Positions 63,986 to 64,000 of a stretch of DNA of 64,000 nt are shown in pieces (position 1 is the first letter of the stretch; every line of letters starts with the position of its first letter). The DNA is taken from assembly GCF_003234365.2 (NCBI RefSeq), contig NZ_CP126260.1:3658001-3722000 (forward strand), written 5' to 3'. Both the position numbers and the translations under genes were made by a program. This DNA is from Curtobacterium sp. MCJR17_020. GTDB taxonomy: Bacteria > Actinomycetota > Actinomycetes > Actinomycetales > Microbacteriaceae. The notes under the pieces were generated by a model, which saw only the letters and a list, made by a program, of their open reading frames with translations, was not told the origin of the DNA and ran no database searches.

Positions 63986-64000
63986 CCGGGCCGAGCGGGC

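Overview
The window is about 70% G+C and densely coded. It looks like chromosome of a high-GC Gram-positive actinobacterium, most likely Microbacteriaceae and close to Curtobacterium. The grounds are GTG/TTG starts, many 4-bp GTGA/ATGA stop-start overlaps, actinobacterial versions of RpoB/RpoC, Lhr, Nei2, FolP2 and the LysG/LysE pair, and a canonical actinobacterial LexA box. The genus is inferred from protein style, not from rRNA. I saw no rRNA, tRNA, CRISPR array, prophage, transposase or insertion sequence.

Layout. 1-10787 (minus): a type IV pilus operon read pilB-pilT-pilC-pilin-three minor pilins-prepilin peptidase-pilM, cut by the left edge. 10966-12475: a tandem GNAT enzyme and a divergent VOC protein. 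12605-20020 (minus): rpoB-rpoC, with a long upstream region holding a palindrome over the probable rpoB promoter, a promoter-like sequence pointing the other way and a 10-bp tandem repeat. 20510-23983 (minus): a PH-like membrane protein, then a membrane protein/sensor kinase/LuxR-type regulator operon. 24126-33415: mainly small metabolic and hypothetical genes, including a TPR protein/SprT-like pair, a CGNR regulator, mntH with a candidate operator, and an alpha carbonic anhydrase lipoprotein. 33529-38784: a GH114-like lipoprotein, a DEAD-box helicase with a structured leader, CsbD, a NUDIX-like protein, an esterase and a PadR regulator.

38947-44503: lhr helicase overlapping nei2, a DNA-repair pair. 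44535-47741: lysG, lysE and a cationic amino-acid permease, which together form a basic amino-acid export/import locus. 47884-55288: HAD phosphatases, a Cys-nucleophile alpha/beta hydrolase, a TetR/membrane-protein operon with a palindromic operator, an ada-alkA/ogt alkylation-repair operon, a MOSC protein and a DJ-1/PfpI protein. 55418-59419: folE-folP2-RibD-like reductase operon, divergent from a purine permease. 59494-63985: a hypothetical protein, a toxin-antitoxin locus whose toxin frame is broken by one base, a small gene under a perfect LexA box, an arsR-MFS operon with a candidate operator, and a DUF1697/VOC pair.

Two dispersed non-coding families thread through the window. One is an 11-bp motif, CGGGAGGCCCG, often at gene ends and in two places part of a terminator stem. 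The other is a roughly 78-bp structured element with compensating changes in its hairpin arms (37983-38061 and 55364-55441). These families, the broken toxin with its palindromic operator, the LexA-controlled small gene and the structured leaders are the least ordinary parts. I did not find a clear new multi-gene defence or biosynthetic system.
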